A stretch of 64,000 nucleotides of DNA from Bradyrhizobium zhanjiangense (GTDB taxonomy: Bacteria > Pseudomonadota > Alphaproteobacteria > Rhizobiales > Xanthobacteraceae), in assembly GCF_004114935.1 (NCBI RefSeq), contig NZ_CP022221.1, positions 1,819,001 to 1,883,000 of the forward strand, read 5' to 3'. Shown here piece after piece: positions 25,227 to 33,612 of the stretch. The position numbers were made by a program, and so were the translations under genes. The notes under the pieces are model-generated. The model did no database searches, was not told where the DNA came from, and saw only the letters and a program-made list of their open reading frames with translations. Position 1 is the first letter of the stretch, and every line of letters begins with the position of its first letter.

Positions 25227-25545
25227 TACGCCGTCGTGCGATCTTCCTTGTCCGGCCCCCGCAATACGATCCCGAGCGCATCGTCCGGCAATGGGCGCTG
25301 CAATGCCTTCGCCTCGTCCCATGGCGCGCGCATCCAAACATCGCGCTCCTCGTCGGTGGTCAGTATGACCGGCATGGCTTTGCGCGACCACGGCGTTGGC
25401 ATTTGTGGTCAAGAACCCGTAGACCAAGTGTGGTCCGGGGATTGGCTTGGACTTGGTACCCCGATCGCCCTTGAACTCGGTCCGCATGCCGGGCAACAGC
25501 GGCCGGTCATCGTTCTCAGCGAGAACCGGGCCGCATGTCTCCGGC
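25227..25545 (-). pseudogene. SRAP (SOS response-associated peptidase, YedK/HMCES family) remnant
   Basis: One frame encodes DRPLLPGMRTEFKGDRGTK followed by [22 protein letters not shown]; another frame resumes at [20 protein letters not shown] and runs through [16 protein letters not shown] to a TAG at 25227-25229. These are consecutive parts of the C-terminal half of an SRAP domain, which cross-links to abasic sites in DNA. The segment expected between NAVV and AMPV, including the conserved I-H-x-x-M/AMP histidine, is missing, consistent with a ~14-nt out-of-frame deletion. The N-terminal half with the catalytic Cys2 is also absent. Confidence 0.75.
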
Positions 25546-25589
25546 TAGCGTCGGCATGGGCGACCGATGGCTTGTGTTTGTAACGCAAG

Positions 25590-26210
25590 TCAGTATTTCG
25601 CGACGACCGGGCCGCCCCAGCGGTAGTTCACACGGACCAAACCGATGTCGACGTCCTGACCAATACGGGCGGTTGCAGCAACAGCGCCCGCAGCGTCCAC
25701 GAAGTTCACGTCTCTATCGCCCATAAACAGGTGGTCGTATTCAACGCCGACGGACCAGTTCGGGGCGAAGCTAAATTCGAGGCCGGCCCCCACCGCACCA
25801 CCCCAGCGGGTTTCGCTTCCGCTGACGATAGTCAGCCCGGTCGGAATATCGAAAGCTCTGTATTTGTCGCTGACGACCGCTGCACCGCCTTTCACATAGA
25901 GCAGCACGTTATTCCAGGCATAGCCAACTTGACCTGTGAACAGGCCGAACGCATCGATCTTGGTTTCACTCTGGATGTCCGGGGCGGCGAGGTTGGCGTT
26001 GGACCCCTTGAAATCAGCCCAGTTGCCCTGCGCCTCCACCCCGAACACCCAGCCCGCCGTCTGCCAGCGGTAGCCGATCTGACCGCCGACCGTGCCCCCG
26101 GTTGCATCGTGGCACCCCAAGGAAACGGGCGGAGCAATGGGCACGCCACCGACATTGATCAGATCCCAGCACTTATGGGCGGAGCCGCCACCACCATTGA
26201 TGCAGGTGAG
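25590..26210 (-). pseudogene. Outer-membrane beta-barrel porin (Omp25/31-like), 5'-truncated
   Basis: About 200 residues of the C-terminal part of a rhizobial outer-membrane barrel: TVGGQIGYRWQTAGWVFGVE, KIDAFGLFTGQVGYAWNNVL, WSVGVEYDHLFMGDRDVNF and the terminal VRVNYRWGGPVVAKY with alternating hydrophobic strands. Normal family members start with a signal peptide and a first WTGFY-type strand; here the frame upstream (to 26324) has unrelated sequence and no signal peptide. The protein could not be exported as it stands, so I call it a remnant, though the remaining frame is intact. Confidence 0.72.
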
Positions 26211-26562
26211 GGAGGCCAGAAGGAACTCGGCTCCCGGGAGAGCGCGGCATAGGCCGTCAAACCATCGCGCAGGGAAGGCCTGGTTTCGGCTGCCCTGTGT
26301 CTCCCCTGTGCATTGCGTGTGCATTCGTTCAGCGCAGGGGTCTTATGGGTGCCAGCCGGCGCCCGGCCTTCCCTGCGCCCTTTCTTAGGGTGCGAAGAGA
26401 AGAGCACAGCTCGGGCAAAACATGCCGCGAGGCTGCGAACGCGCGTCTGCGGTCTGCCTGCCAAATGATCTTCCGTGTGAGCATGATGCATCGGCCGCAG
26501 TGGAGGTGGTCGTTGCCCCCGGAATCTGCCTTGATGCGATATCAGCGCGGAGGAGTTTTGAT
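26211..26562. other. Intergenic/decayed stretch upstream of D-aminoacylase
   Basis: Contains the non-homologous extension of the porin frame and a long open lead in frame with the D-aminoacylase gene, but no recognisable protein. It probably marks the right boundary of the decayed region. Confidence 0.4.
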
Positions 26563-28053
26563 ATGAGCGGCTTGGTGATCTCTGGCGGCCGGGTGGTGGA
26601 TCCCGCCAGCGGAATGGACGCCATCGGCGATGTGGCGGTGGTGGACGGCAAGATCGCCGCAGTCGGCTCCTCGCTCGGCGGCGCCGAGCGGGCGATCGAC
26701 GCCACCGGCCTTGTGGTCGCGCCCGGCTTCATCGATCTGCACGCGCATGGCCAGTCGCTCCCGGCCGACCGCATGCAGGCGTTCGACGGCGTGACGACGA
26801 CGCTCGATCTCGAGGCCGGGGTGCTGCCGGTCGCATCCTGGTATGAGCGCCAGGCCAGGAAGGGACGCGTGCTGAACTATGGCGCCGCCGCCAACTGGGC
26901 GTTTGCGCGCATCGGCGCGATGACGGGCTCCAATGCGGAGAGTTCGCTGGAAGCGTTCGGCAATGCCATGCGCGACCGCCGCTGGATCGAGAACGTCGCG
27001 ACCGATGCGGAGGTCGCCGGCATCCTCGAGCGCCTTTCGCGTGGCCTCAACGAAGGCGGCATCGGCATCGGCATTTTGAACGCCTACGCTCCGGGCGCCG
27101 GCGTGCAGGAGCTGACCGCGGTCTGCCAGCTCGCCGCCGCAAAGGACGTGCCGACCTTCACCCACGTCGCCTTCATGTCGCGCATCGACCCTGAGAGCGC
27201 GGCGGAAGCCTATATCCGCCTGATCGGCTATGCCGGCGCCACCGGCGCGCATATGCACATCTGCCATTTCAATTCGTCGAGCAAGACCGACATCGAGCGC
27301 TGCCGCGTGCTGGTCGAGAAGGCGCAGGCGCAGGGCCTGCCGATCACGGTCGAGGCTTATCCTTACGGCACCGGCTCGACCGTGCTGGCCGCCGCCTTCT
27401 TCAGCGATCCCGAATTCATCGAGCGCAACGGCACCGGCTACGATTCGGTGCAGCGGGTGACCGACGGCCATCGCTTCCGCGACCGCGAGGAGCTGCTCAA
27501 GGCGCAGGCCGAAGAGCCGTCCTCGCTGGTGCTCTGGCACATCCTCGACACCGAGAACAATGCGCATCACCGCGACCTGCTCGACATGTCGGTGCTCTAT
27601 CCCGGCGGTGCGATCGCGTCCGACGCGATGCCGTGGACGCTGCCCGACGGCTCGACCTACACCGGCGATGCCTGGCCGTTGCCGAATGACGCCACCTCGC
27701 ACCCGCGCTCGGCGGGCTGCTTCACAAAGTTCATCCGCGAATGGGTGCGCGAGCGCAAGGCCGTGTCACTGCTCGAAGGCGTGCGCAAATGCGCGCTGAT
27801 TCCCGCGGAGATCTTGTCGCAGAGCACGCCCGCGATGCGCGCCAAAGGCAGGCTCGCGAAGGACGCGGACGCCGACATCGTCGTGTTCGACTACGAGAAG
27901 CTGTCGGATCGCGCGACCTTCACAGCGATGAACCGTCCCTCCGAGGGCGTGCGGCATCTAATCGTCAGCGGCCAGGTGCTGATCAGTGACGGCGTGCTTG
28001 ATGTGGCGGCGCGGCCGGGCCGCCCCGTGCGCCGGCCCGTCGTCGGGAGCTGA
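26563..28053 (+). CDS. N-acyl-D-amino-acid deacylase (amidohydrolase family)
   Basis: A 496-residue amidohydrolase. The ATG at 26563 has a perfect GGAGGAG site seven bases upstream, which rules out the longer frame to 26422. Metal-site motifs are visible: PGFIDLHAHG near residue 58, THVAFMSR, HMHICHFNSSSK, LWHILDTENN and the catalytic SDAMP. The family removes the acyl group from N-acyl-D-amino acids using zinc; dihydroorotase/hydantoinase-like relatives exist, so the exact substrate is uncertain. The next gene, a CobW-type GTPase, starts two bases after the stop codon and probably supplies zinc to this enzyme. Confidence 0.85.
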   Translation: MSGLVISGGRVVDPASGMDAIGDVAVVDGKIAAVGSSLGGAERAIDATGLVVAPGFIDLHAHGQSLPADRMQAFDGVTTTLDLEAGVLPVASWYERQARKGRVLNYGAAANWAFARIGAMTGSNAESSLEAFGNAMRDRRWIENVATDAEVAGILERLSRGLNEGGIGIGILNAYAPGAGVQELTAVCQLAAAKDVPTFTHVAFMSRIDPESAAEAYIRLIGYAGATGAHMHICHFNSSSKTDIERCRVLVEKAQAQGLPITVEAYPYGTGSTVLAAAFFSDPEFIERNGTGYDSVQRVTDGHRFRDREELLKAQAEEPSSLVLWHILDTENNAHHRDLLDMSVLYPGGAIASDAMPWTLPDGSTYTGDAWPLPNDATSHPRSAGCFTKFIREWVRERKAVSLLEGVRKCALIPAEILSQSTPAMRAKGRLAKDADADIVVFDYEKLSDRATFTAMNRPSEGVRHLIVSGQVLISDGVLDVAARPGRPVRRPVVGS

Positions 28054-28055
28054 TC

Positions 28056-28982
28056 ATGCCGGTCCCCATCCTCCTGGTGACGGGCTTTCTGGGGGCGGGC
28101 AAGACCACGGTCGTGAATCATCTGCTGGCGCACGCAGACGGGCGACGCATCGCCGCCGTGGTCAACGATTTCGGCGCGATCAATATCGATGCGGAGCTGA
28201 TCGCCGGTGCTAGCGACGGCGTGGTCAGCCTCGCCAATGGCTGCATCTGCTGCTCGCTCGAAGGCGATCTCTTGCGCACGCTCTCGACGCTGCTGCGGCG
28301 TGATCCGAAGCCGGACTACATCGTCATCGAAACCAGCGGCGTCGCCGATCCCGCCGACATCGTGCGCAATCTCATGGACCCGGTGATCCTGCGCGAAGCG
28401 CCGCTCGAAACCGTGCTCTGCGTGCTGGATGCGACGGCGCCGCCGGCGGCCCTGGAGGATGCGCTCCAGCGGTCGCAGCTGCGGGTCGCCGATATCGTGG
28501 CGCTGAGCAAGCTGGATCTGGCGAATGAGGGCGCGGGGCTACGGATGCGCGAGGCGATCCGCGCCCAGCGCGTCCCTGCCGTGGTGGTCGATGCATACCA
28601 CGGCGAGATTCCTGCCGCGTTGCTGTTTCCCGCGAATGTCGACCGCGCGCCCGCCCCGCGCGAGGTGGCGCCGCGACGGCCGGCGGAAGAGCGCTTCGAG
28701 ACGCTGAGCTGGACATCGGACCAGCCCATCTCGTTGCCGCGTTTGCAGCAGGCCATCGGCCAGCTCGCACCAAAACTGGCGCGCGCCAAAGGCCTGTTCG
28801 AGAGCGTCGAGCAGCCCGGCCGCCAGGTGGTGTTTCAGTTTGCCGCCGGCCGCGCCACTCTGGCGCCGGCCGATGCGCCGGCGCCGGGCTCGGCGCGGAC
28901 GCGGATCGTCTTCATCGCCGAGCTCGGCGTGCTCTCCAAGGCGGAGCTCGATGAAATCATGGAGGCGTGCGTTGGGAGCTGA
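28056..28982 (+). CDS. CobW/COG0523-family GTPase, putative zinc metallochaperone
   Basis: A 308-residue G3E GTPase. The P-loop GFLGAGKTT is at residues 10-18, the metal-binding motif GCICC (Cys63, Cys65, Cys66) lies before switch II, the ETSGVADP Walker B region follows, and the guanine-recognition motif is SKLD. The C-terminal CobW domain is shorter than in CobW itself. It follows the amidohydrolase by 2 bp, so the two are cotranscribed; known COG0523 proteins deliver metals to neighbouring enzymes, making a dedicated zinc chaperone the best inference. Confidence 0.88.
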   Translation: MPVPILLVTGFLGAGKTTVVNHLLAHADGRRIAAVVNDFGAINIDAELIAGASDGVVSLANGCICCSLEGDLLRTLSTLLRRDPKPDYIVIETSGVADPADIVRNLMDPVILREAPLETVLCVLDATAPPAALEDALQRSQLRVADIVALSKLDLANEGAGLRMREAIRAQRVPAVVVDAYHGEIPAALLFPANVDRAPAPREVAPRRPAEERFETLSWTSDQPISLPRLQQAIGQLAPKLARAKGLFESVEQPGRQVVFQFAAGRATLAPADAPAPGSARTRIVFIAELGVLSKAELDEIMEACVGS

Positions 28983-28995
28983 AGCTGTAGCCGCC

Positions 28996-29373
28996 TCACG
29001 CAAACTGCGCGATTCCGTTTCCGACGGACCAGTTCTCCTTGGGCGCATCGAGCACGTTCACGAAGACGTCCTCGGGGCGGATGCCGGGATTTTCGCCGAG
29101 CACGTCCGCGATCCGGCGATACAGTGCCGCCTTCTGCTCGGCGGTGCGCGAGGCGAACACCGTGATCTGGATCAGCACGGCATCGTCGCTGCGCTCGACG
29201 CCGTAGGCGTTGCCGCAGCGGAAGTTCGCGGGCTCGAGCTCACTGATGGTCATGAATTGGTCGCCCTCGGGCACGTTCAGCGCCTCGCGCATGGCGCGGT
29301 AGAGGCCGTCGAGGATCGCCTGCCGGTAGGCTTCCGGCTTGCCGGCGCGCATCGAGATGTGGAGCAGAGGCAT
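28996..29373 (-). CDS. Tautomerase-family protein
   Basis: A 125-residue protein of the tautomerase/MIF superfamily. The ATG at 29373 was chosen because it places proline directly after the initiator (MPLLHISMRAGKPEAYRQAI), the residue that acts as the catalytic base in this superfamily; the longer frame to 29406 would bury it. The C-terminal ITVFASRTAEQKAALYRRIA and NPGIRPEDVFVNV segments match the Tautomerase_2 type. It is divergent from a TetR regulator with paired palindromes between them, so it is probably induced by a reactive carbonyl or aromatic ligand. Confidence 0.86.
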   Translation of the reverse strand: MPLLHISMRAGKPEAYRQAILDGLYRAMREALNVPEGDQFMTISELEPANFRCGNAYGVERSDDAVLIQITVFASRTAEQKAALYRRIADVLGENPGIRPEDVFVNVLDAPKENWSVGNGIAQFA

Positions 29374-29458
29374 CGGGATTCCCTTTTTGCTTTCCGGCGC
29401 GACCACCTGCTTGCGGGCCGGTCCAGGGACGAAGCTGGCAATCGACCTCGATCTGTTT

Positions 29459-29499
29459 TTGACGTAGTGTCAAAAAACACATTGTTGACGACGTGTCAA
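29459..29499. promoter_or_regulatory. Two near-identical TetR operators
   Basis: TTGACGTAGTGTCAA at 29459-29473 and TTGACGACGTGTCAA at 29485-29499 share the form TTGAC-N5-GTCAA, with starts 26 bp apart. They lie between the divergent tautomerase and TetR genes and so probably bind the TetR protein, controlling both promoters. Confidence 0.75.
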
Positions 29500-29545
29500 A
29501 TATTGCCGGTTCATTCAGGACCGGGCAGTCCAGGAGGATCGCCAT

Positions 29546-30145
29546 TTGAGACCGCGCGAGTTCAACCACGACGATGTCCTGCGCATCGCGTTCGACCAGT
29601 TCTGGCGCAAGGGTGTGCGCGGCACGTCGCTGTCGGACATCGCGCGTGACGCCGGCGTCCAGCGCGGCAGCCTCTACAATGCGTTCGGCAGCAAGGAGGC
29701 GCTGTTCCTCCAGGCCTATGAGCACTATTCGGGCGATTATCTCGTCGCCCTGCAAAAGGCGCTCGGCGCGGGCTCATTGCGCAAAAGCCTCACCGCGTTC
29801 TTCGACCTGACCATCAGCAATTTCCGCTCGGGCTCTCCGCCGCGGGGATGTCCGACCACGCGTGGCTTGATGGAGCTCGGCGCGGCCGAAGGCGAAGGGC
29901 TGGATGAAGAGGCGCGTCAGGCTTTTGCAAGCCTTGTCTCGCGCATCACTGCTCTGGTCCAGGACACGTTGTTGGCCGGCGCCGAACGTGGCGAGTTCAG
30001 TGGCAACCCCGCCGCCGCAGCCCTACACATCGTCACGATGACGCGTGGACTCGCCGTGCTCGAACGCGCGTTCGGCGACGAGCCGCAATTGCGCAAGATC
30101 GCCGCCCACACGATCGACCTCGTGCTGGGCAAGAAGGGCGGCTAA
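29546..30145 (+). CDS. TetR-family transcriptional regulator
   Basis: A 199-residue repressor starting at TTG (AGGAGG lies nine bases upstream). The DNA-binding helix-turn-helix is GTSLSDIARDAGVQRGSLYNAFGSKEALF (residues about 26-54 in two overlapping blocks); the rest is an alpha-helical ligand domain with a PPRGCPTTRGLMELGAAEG segment typical of the AcrR/NemR-like branch. Its Cys in GCPTT resembles redox-sensing NemR proteins that detect reactive electrophiles. It probably represses itself and the tautomerase through the paired palindromes upstream. Confidence 0.88.
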   Translation: MRPREFNHDDVLRIAFDQFWRKGVRGTSLSDIARDAGVQRGSLYNAFGSKEALFLQAYEHYSGDYLVALQKALGAGSLRKSLTAFFDLTISNFRSGSPPRGCPTTRGLMELGAAEGEGLDEEARQAFASLVSRITALVQDTLLAGAERGEFSGNPAAAALHIVTMTRGLAVLERAFGDEPQLRKIAAHTIDLVLGKKGG

Positions 30146-30245
30146 AGCATGATCCGGAAAAGTGCGCAGCGGTTTTCCGAAAAGATCATGCTCAAACAAC
30201 AACCTAAAGCGCGATGACGATTCATCCTAATCTCATCGCGCTTTG
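30146..30245. repeat. Two adjacent palindromic intergenic repeats
   Basis: 30146-30193 is an imperfect palindrome with arms AGCATGATC and GATCATGCT and inner GGAAAA/TTTTCC. 30207-30245 is a second hairpin with perfect 12-bp arms AAAGCGCGATGA and TCATCGCGCTTT. Both are recognisable as dispersed intergenic repeats of Bradyrhizobium-type genomes, and they lie just after the tetR stop, where they could also stabilise or terminate the transcript. Confidence 0.75.
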
Positions 30246-30389
30246 GGTGGACATGCGAGAAACGACGATCCCAGCGGTGATGGTGCTGGGATCGTCTGGA
30301 GGTTTCATGGAAGGCGTCGAGCTTCGCCCCTCCACGGCGATGTTGATACCGCAAGGCTACTGCGGATGCGACTAGAACCCGTCAAAGTG

Positions 30390-30875
30390 TCAGCACAGCG
30401 CAAGCGCGTTGACCGCGCGTGTTGCGGCATCCTCCTTGCCGGAGCCGACGAACTGGCAAACGATGGACTCGAGCTCGCCCGGCTGCTTGCGGCGGGCGAC
30501 GGCGAGCAACCGCATCAGCTCCGTCTCGTCCTTCGACAGCCGCCGGCAGGACGGCGGCATGAAGCACAGCTCGCATGGCCGGCCGCTGCGCAGGATCCTG
30601 ACCAGCGCGGCGGCCCGCGCCACCAGCAACGCGCTGTCGGCAATATCAGGAGTCTCGTCGGCGAAGCGGTAGGCCGCTTCCCAGCAATCGGATGCGCCGG
30701 TCGCATACGCCGCCCCGATGAAGCGGAACAACGACAGCGTGACGCGGGAAAACTGATCGTAGCTCTCGACGCTTGGTGGCGTCGAAAGTACGGCCTGGAG
30801 CGGACAGAGCCGCGATTGGCCCGCCTCCGGGACTGGCACGGAACCGCTCGCGTCCTGCATCATCGACGATCCCAT
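30390..30875 (-). CDS. Cysteine-containing hypothetical protein, second gene of a coupled pair
   Basis: A 161-residue soluble protein with no recognised domain. A compact cysteine cluster, GRPCELCFMPPSCRRL, follows the helical stretch DSALLVARAAALVRILRS; the three cysteines could bind a metal. The start ATG overlaps the stop of the upstream gene (TGATG), so the two are translated together. Conserved tryptophan and helices suggest an all-alpha fold. Function unknown. Confidence 0.65.
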   Translation of the reverse strand: MGSSMMQDASGSVPVPEAGQSRLCPLQAVLSTPPSVESYDQFSRVTLSLFRFIGAAYATGASDCWEAAYRFADETPDIADSALLVARAAALVRILRSGRPCELCFMPPSCRRLSKDETELMRLLAVARRKQPGELESIVCQFVGSGKEDAATRAVNALALC

Positions 30876-31375
30876 CAGTGCAGCGTGGGACTGCCCACAA
30901 ACCAGCTTTTCATGGCCATCGTCCGATCACGCTCGAATGAGCGGACGTGCCGGTCGGGCAGAATGAGACCCGCCATGCGGAAGATCGTTGCAAGCCCGCA
31001 CACCGGCGCCAGCGCCCAATCGGCCCCGACCGGCGGCAGCCAGCACTCGAACTGTTCGCGTGCGACGTCGATGCGTTCCTGCTGGGCCGCGGCAATCGCC
31101 CGCAGGATTCCGTGCTCGCTGTCGGACATGCGCGGACAGGTGGGGCAGTGCACTTCGATCGCCGTATGTGCCGTGCACGCGAAGATCTCGATGATGGATT
31201 CCAGCGAGGGTACGGCATCGCCCACGCGAAAATGGTCGTACACCTGCTTGATATCGGTCGCGGTCGGGACGGCGCCTCCGCTACGTGCCTTGGCCCGAAA
31301 TCCCCAGATGAAGAGCCGCTCCGCCGCGCTCAGCGCGGGAAGGTCGAGGGACCCGGTGTATGTCGATTGATGCAT
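30875..31375 (-). CDS. Cysteine-containing hypothetical protein, first gene of a coupled pair
   Basis: A 166-residue soluble protein. It begins with a helical LPALSAAERLFIWGFRAKARSG block, then a central FACTAHTAIEVHCPTCPRMSDSEHGILRAI segment with a C-P-T-C pair plus nearby Cys and His residues that look suited to bind zinc or iron. The C-terminal part has GADWALAPVCGLATIFRMAGL. It precedes and is coupled to another cysteine-bearing protein. The pair may act as a complex; no pathway can be assigned. Confidence 0.65.
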   Translation of the reverse strand: MHQSTYTGSLDLPALSAAERLFIWGFRAKARSGGAVPTATDIKQVYDHFRVGDAVPSLESIIEIFACTAHTAIEVHCPTCPRMSDSEHGILRAIAAAQQERIDVAREQFECWLPPVGADWALAPVCGLATIFRMAGLILPDRHVRSFERDRTMAMKSWFVGSPTLH

Positions 31376-31736
31376 TGAGGCTCCGGCTTTCGGCTGCGCT
31401 CACGCCACGGTTGGCGTTGATGATCTGCGCCGATCGTTCTGCCAGAGCCCTCTGCAAGTCAACGCTCGGAGGGGCGATATCGAGGTCTTCTAGATCTAAA
31501 GAGCCTGTCTCCGGCCTTGTCTCGAACTATTCCAATGCAGGGAAGCGTCGACGAATTCCAACCCTCTCCAGCGACGTCCACGACGGCGGGGGATCGATGC
31601 CGCAGGTGGCCGCCGGATGAATGGCGCCCCATCCTCACGCAGTTCTAGGGGGCTCTGGGGAATCCAATGCTTAAAGCTTTGCTAAGGGGAACGGGATAAA
31701 CAGACATATCAGCCCTTCCAATTCTTGCGAGCACCG
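31376..31736. other. Intergenic region between divergent genes
   Basis: About 360 bases between the divergent unknown pair and the chemoreceptor. No gene recognised; it must hold both promoters. Confidence 0.5.
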
Positions 31737-33419
31737 ATGATTTTCTCCCGCATCAGTTTCAAGCTGGTCCTGATTGTCGGCATCAGCCTCCTCGGCATGG
31801 TCGTGCTGGCGCCGATCGCGCTGTCGACCCTGCGCGCGCAGATGATCGCCGACCGCCAGGCCAAGACGCAGCACATGGTCGACGTCGGCTACGGCATCCT
31901 GGCGCACTACCAGAAGCTCGAGAGCGAAGGAAAACTCTCGCGCGCGCAGGCTCAGGCCGGTGCAATGGCTGAAATCAAGAGCCTGCGCTACGACAAGGTC
32001 GAGTATTTCTGGATCAACGACATGGCCCCCAAAATGGTCATGCACCCGATCAAGCCCGAACTCGACGGCAAGGACCTCTCCGGGATGAAGGACCCCGCCG
32101 GCAATGCGCTGTTCATGGGCTTCGTTGACGTCGTCAACAAGCAGGGCGCGGGCTTCTACGGCTACCTCTGGCCGAAGCCCGGTTTCGATCAGCCGGTCGG
32201 GAAAATCTCGTATGTGAAGGGCTTTGCGCCCTGGGGCTGGATCATCGGCACCGGCATCTATCTCGACGACGTCGACGCTGCCTTCCGCCAGAATGCGATG
32301 ACGTTCGGCTATATAAGCCTTGCTGTGCTGATCCTGGTTCTCGGCGCCTCCTTCCTGATCGGGCGAAGCGTCACCCGGCCGCTGGCCAGGATCACCGCGC
32401 TGACCGAGCGCCTCGCCGCCGGCGATAGCGCGTTCGACGTGCCCCACACCGATCGCCGCGACGAGGTTGGCGGGCTCGCCAAGGCGCTCGCGGTGTTCAA
32501 GGACAATGCGTCGGCGGTCAGCCGGATGCATGCCGAGCAGCAGGAGCTGAAGCAGAAGGCCGACGACGAGAAGCGCAGGGCGATGGCCGATCTCGCCGGC
32601 AAGTTCGAGGCAAGCGTTCAGGCCGTCGTCCGCGACGTCTTCAACGAGGCGCGCGCGATGCAGCAGGCCGCGCAGGGCATGTCGGAGACCGCGAACAAGG
32701 CGACCAACCGCGCGAGCTTCGTCGCCACCGCCTGCCAGCAGGCATCGAGCAACGTGCAGACGGTCGCCTCAGCCGCCGGCGAGCTGTCGTCCTCGATCAC
32801 CGAAATCAGCCAGCGCGTGGCGCAGGCGGCCAGCGTGGCGGACAAGGCCGCCGCCGACGGTCAGCGCACCAACGACACCGTGCAGGGGCTGGCCGCGGCC
32901 GCGCACAAGATCGGCGAGGTCATCGATCTCATCAACCAGATCGCCTCGCAGACCAATTTGCTCGCGCTCAACGCCACCATCGAGGCGGCGCGGGCCGGCG
33001 AAGCCGGCAAGGGCTTTGCGGTGGTCGCGAGCGAAGTGAAATCGCTGGCGAGCCAGACCGCGAAGGCGACCGACGAGATCGGTGCGCAGATCACCGCGAT
33101 CCAGGCCGAGACCAACGAGGTCGTCGGCAACATCGAGAGCATCCGTGCCACCATCATGGAGGTCAACGAGATCTCCTCGTCGATCGCCGCCGCGGTCGAG
33201 GAGCAGGGCGCCGCGACCCAGGCGATCGCGCGCAACGTGCAGGAGGCGGCCTCCGGCACGGATCAGGTCTCGCAGAACATCTCCGGCGTCACCGATGCCA
33301 CGGCCGAAACCGGCCAGGCCGCCGGCCTCGTGCTGCAATCGAGCGGCCGGCTGACGCAGAAGCTGCAATCGCTCGAATACGAGGTCGGCGCCTTCGTTGC
33401 GGGCGTGCGGGCGGCCTGA
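31737..33419 (+). CDS. Methyl-accepting chemotaxis protein with Cache sensor
   Basis: A 560-residue inner-membrane chemoreceptor. One membrane helix at about residues 9-31 and a second near 188-210 flank a periplasmic single-Cache (sCache_2) domain, recognised by [18 protein letters not shown] and [23 protein letters not shown] linker ([17 protein letters not shown]) leads to the signalling hairpin whose tip reads [20 protein letters not shown]. sCache_2 receptors often sense small organic acids. No CheB/CheR tail pentapeptide is seen at the C-terminus. An upstream TTG at 31725 is an alternative start. Confidence 0.93.
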   Translation: MIFSRISFKLVLIVGISLLGMVVLAPIALSTLRAQMIADRQAKTQHMVDVGYGILAHYQKLESEGKLSRAQAQAGAMAEIKSLRYDKVEYFWINDMAPKMVMHPIKPELDGKDLSGMKDPAGNALFMGFVDVVNKQGAGFYGYLWPKPGFDQPVGKISYVKGFAPWGWIIGTGIYLDDVDAAFRQNAMTFGYISLAVLILVLGASFLIGRSVTRPLARITALTERLAAGDSAFDVPHTDRRDEVGGLAKALAVFKDNASAVSRMHAEQQELKQKADDEKRRAMADLAGKFEASVQAVVRDVFNEARAMQQAAQGMSETANKATNRASFVATACQQASSNVQTVASAAGELSSSITEISQRVAQAASVADKAAADGQRTNDTVQGLAAAAHKIGEVIDLINQIASQTNLLALNATIEAARAGEAGKGFAVVASEVKSLASQTAKATDEIGAQITAIQAETNEVVGNIESIRATIMEVNEISSSIAAAVEEQGAATQAIARNVQEAASGTDQVSQNISGVTDATAETGQAAGLVLQSSGRLTQKLQSLEYEVGAFVAGVRAA

Positions 33420-33612
33420 TCGTCGCCGATCTGTCTGCCGTGATGTGGATTATTCGCCTCGTCACGGCGCGCGTTGCGGATCGAAATTCCGGCCTGCGGG
33501 AGCGGTCATCGCGACCGGTCTTCTCGCTCTTGACGGCTGCGGTTAAAGTGAAGAAGCAGGATCATCGAACCTGCCGACCCGCGCCTGGCCTCGCGGGCAT
33601 GGAGACCGTTGC

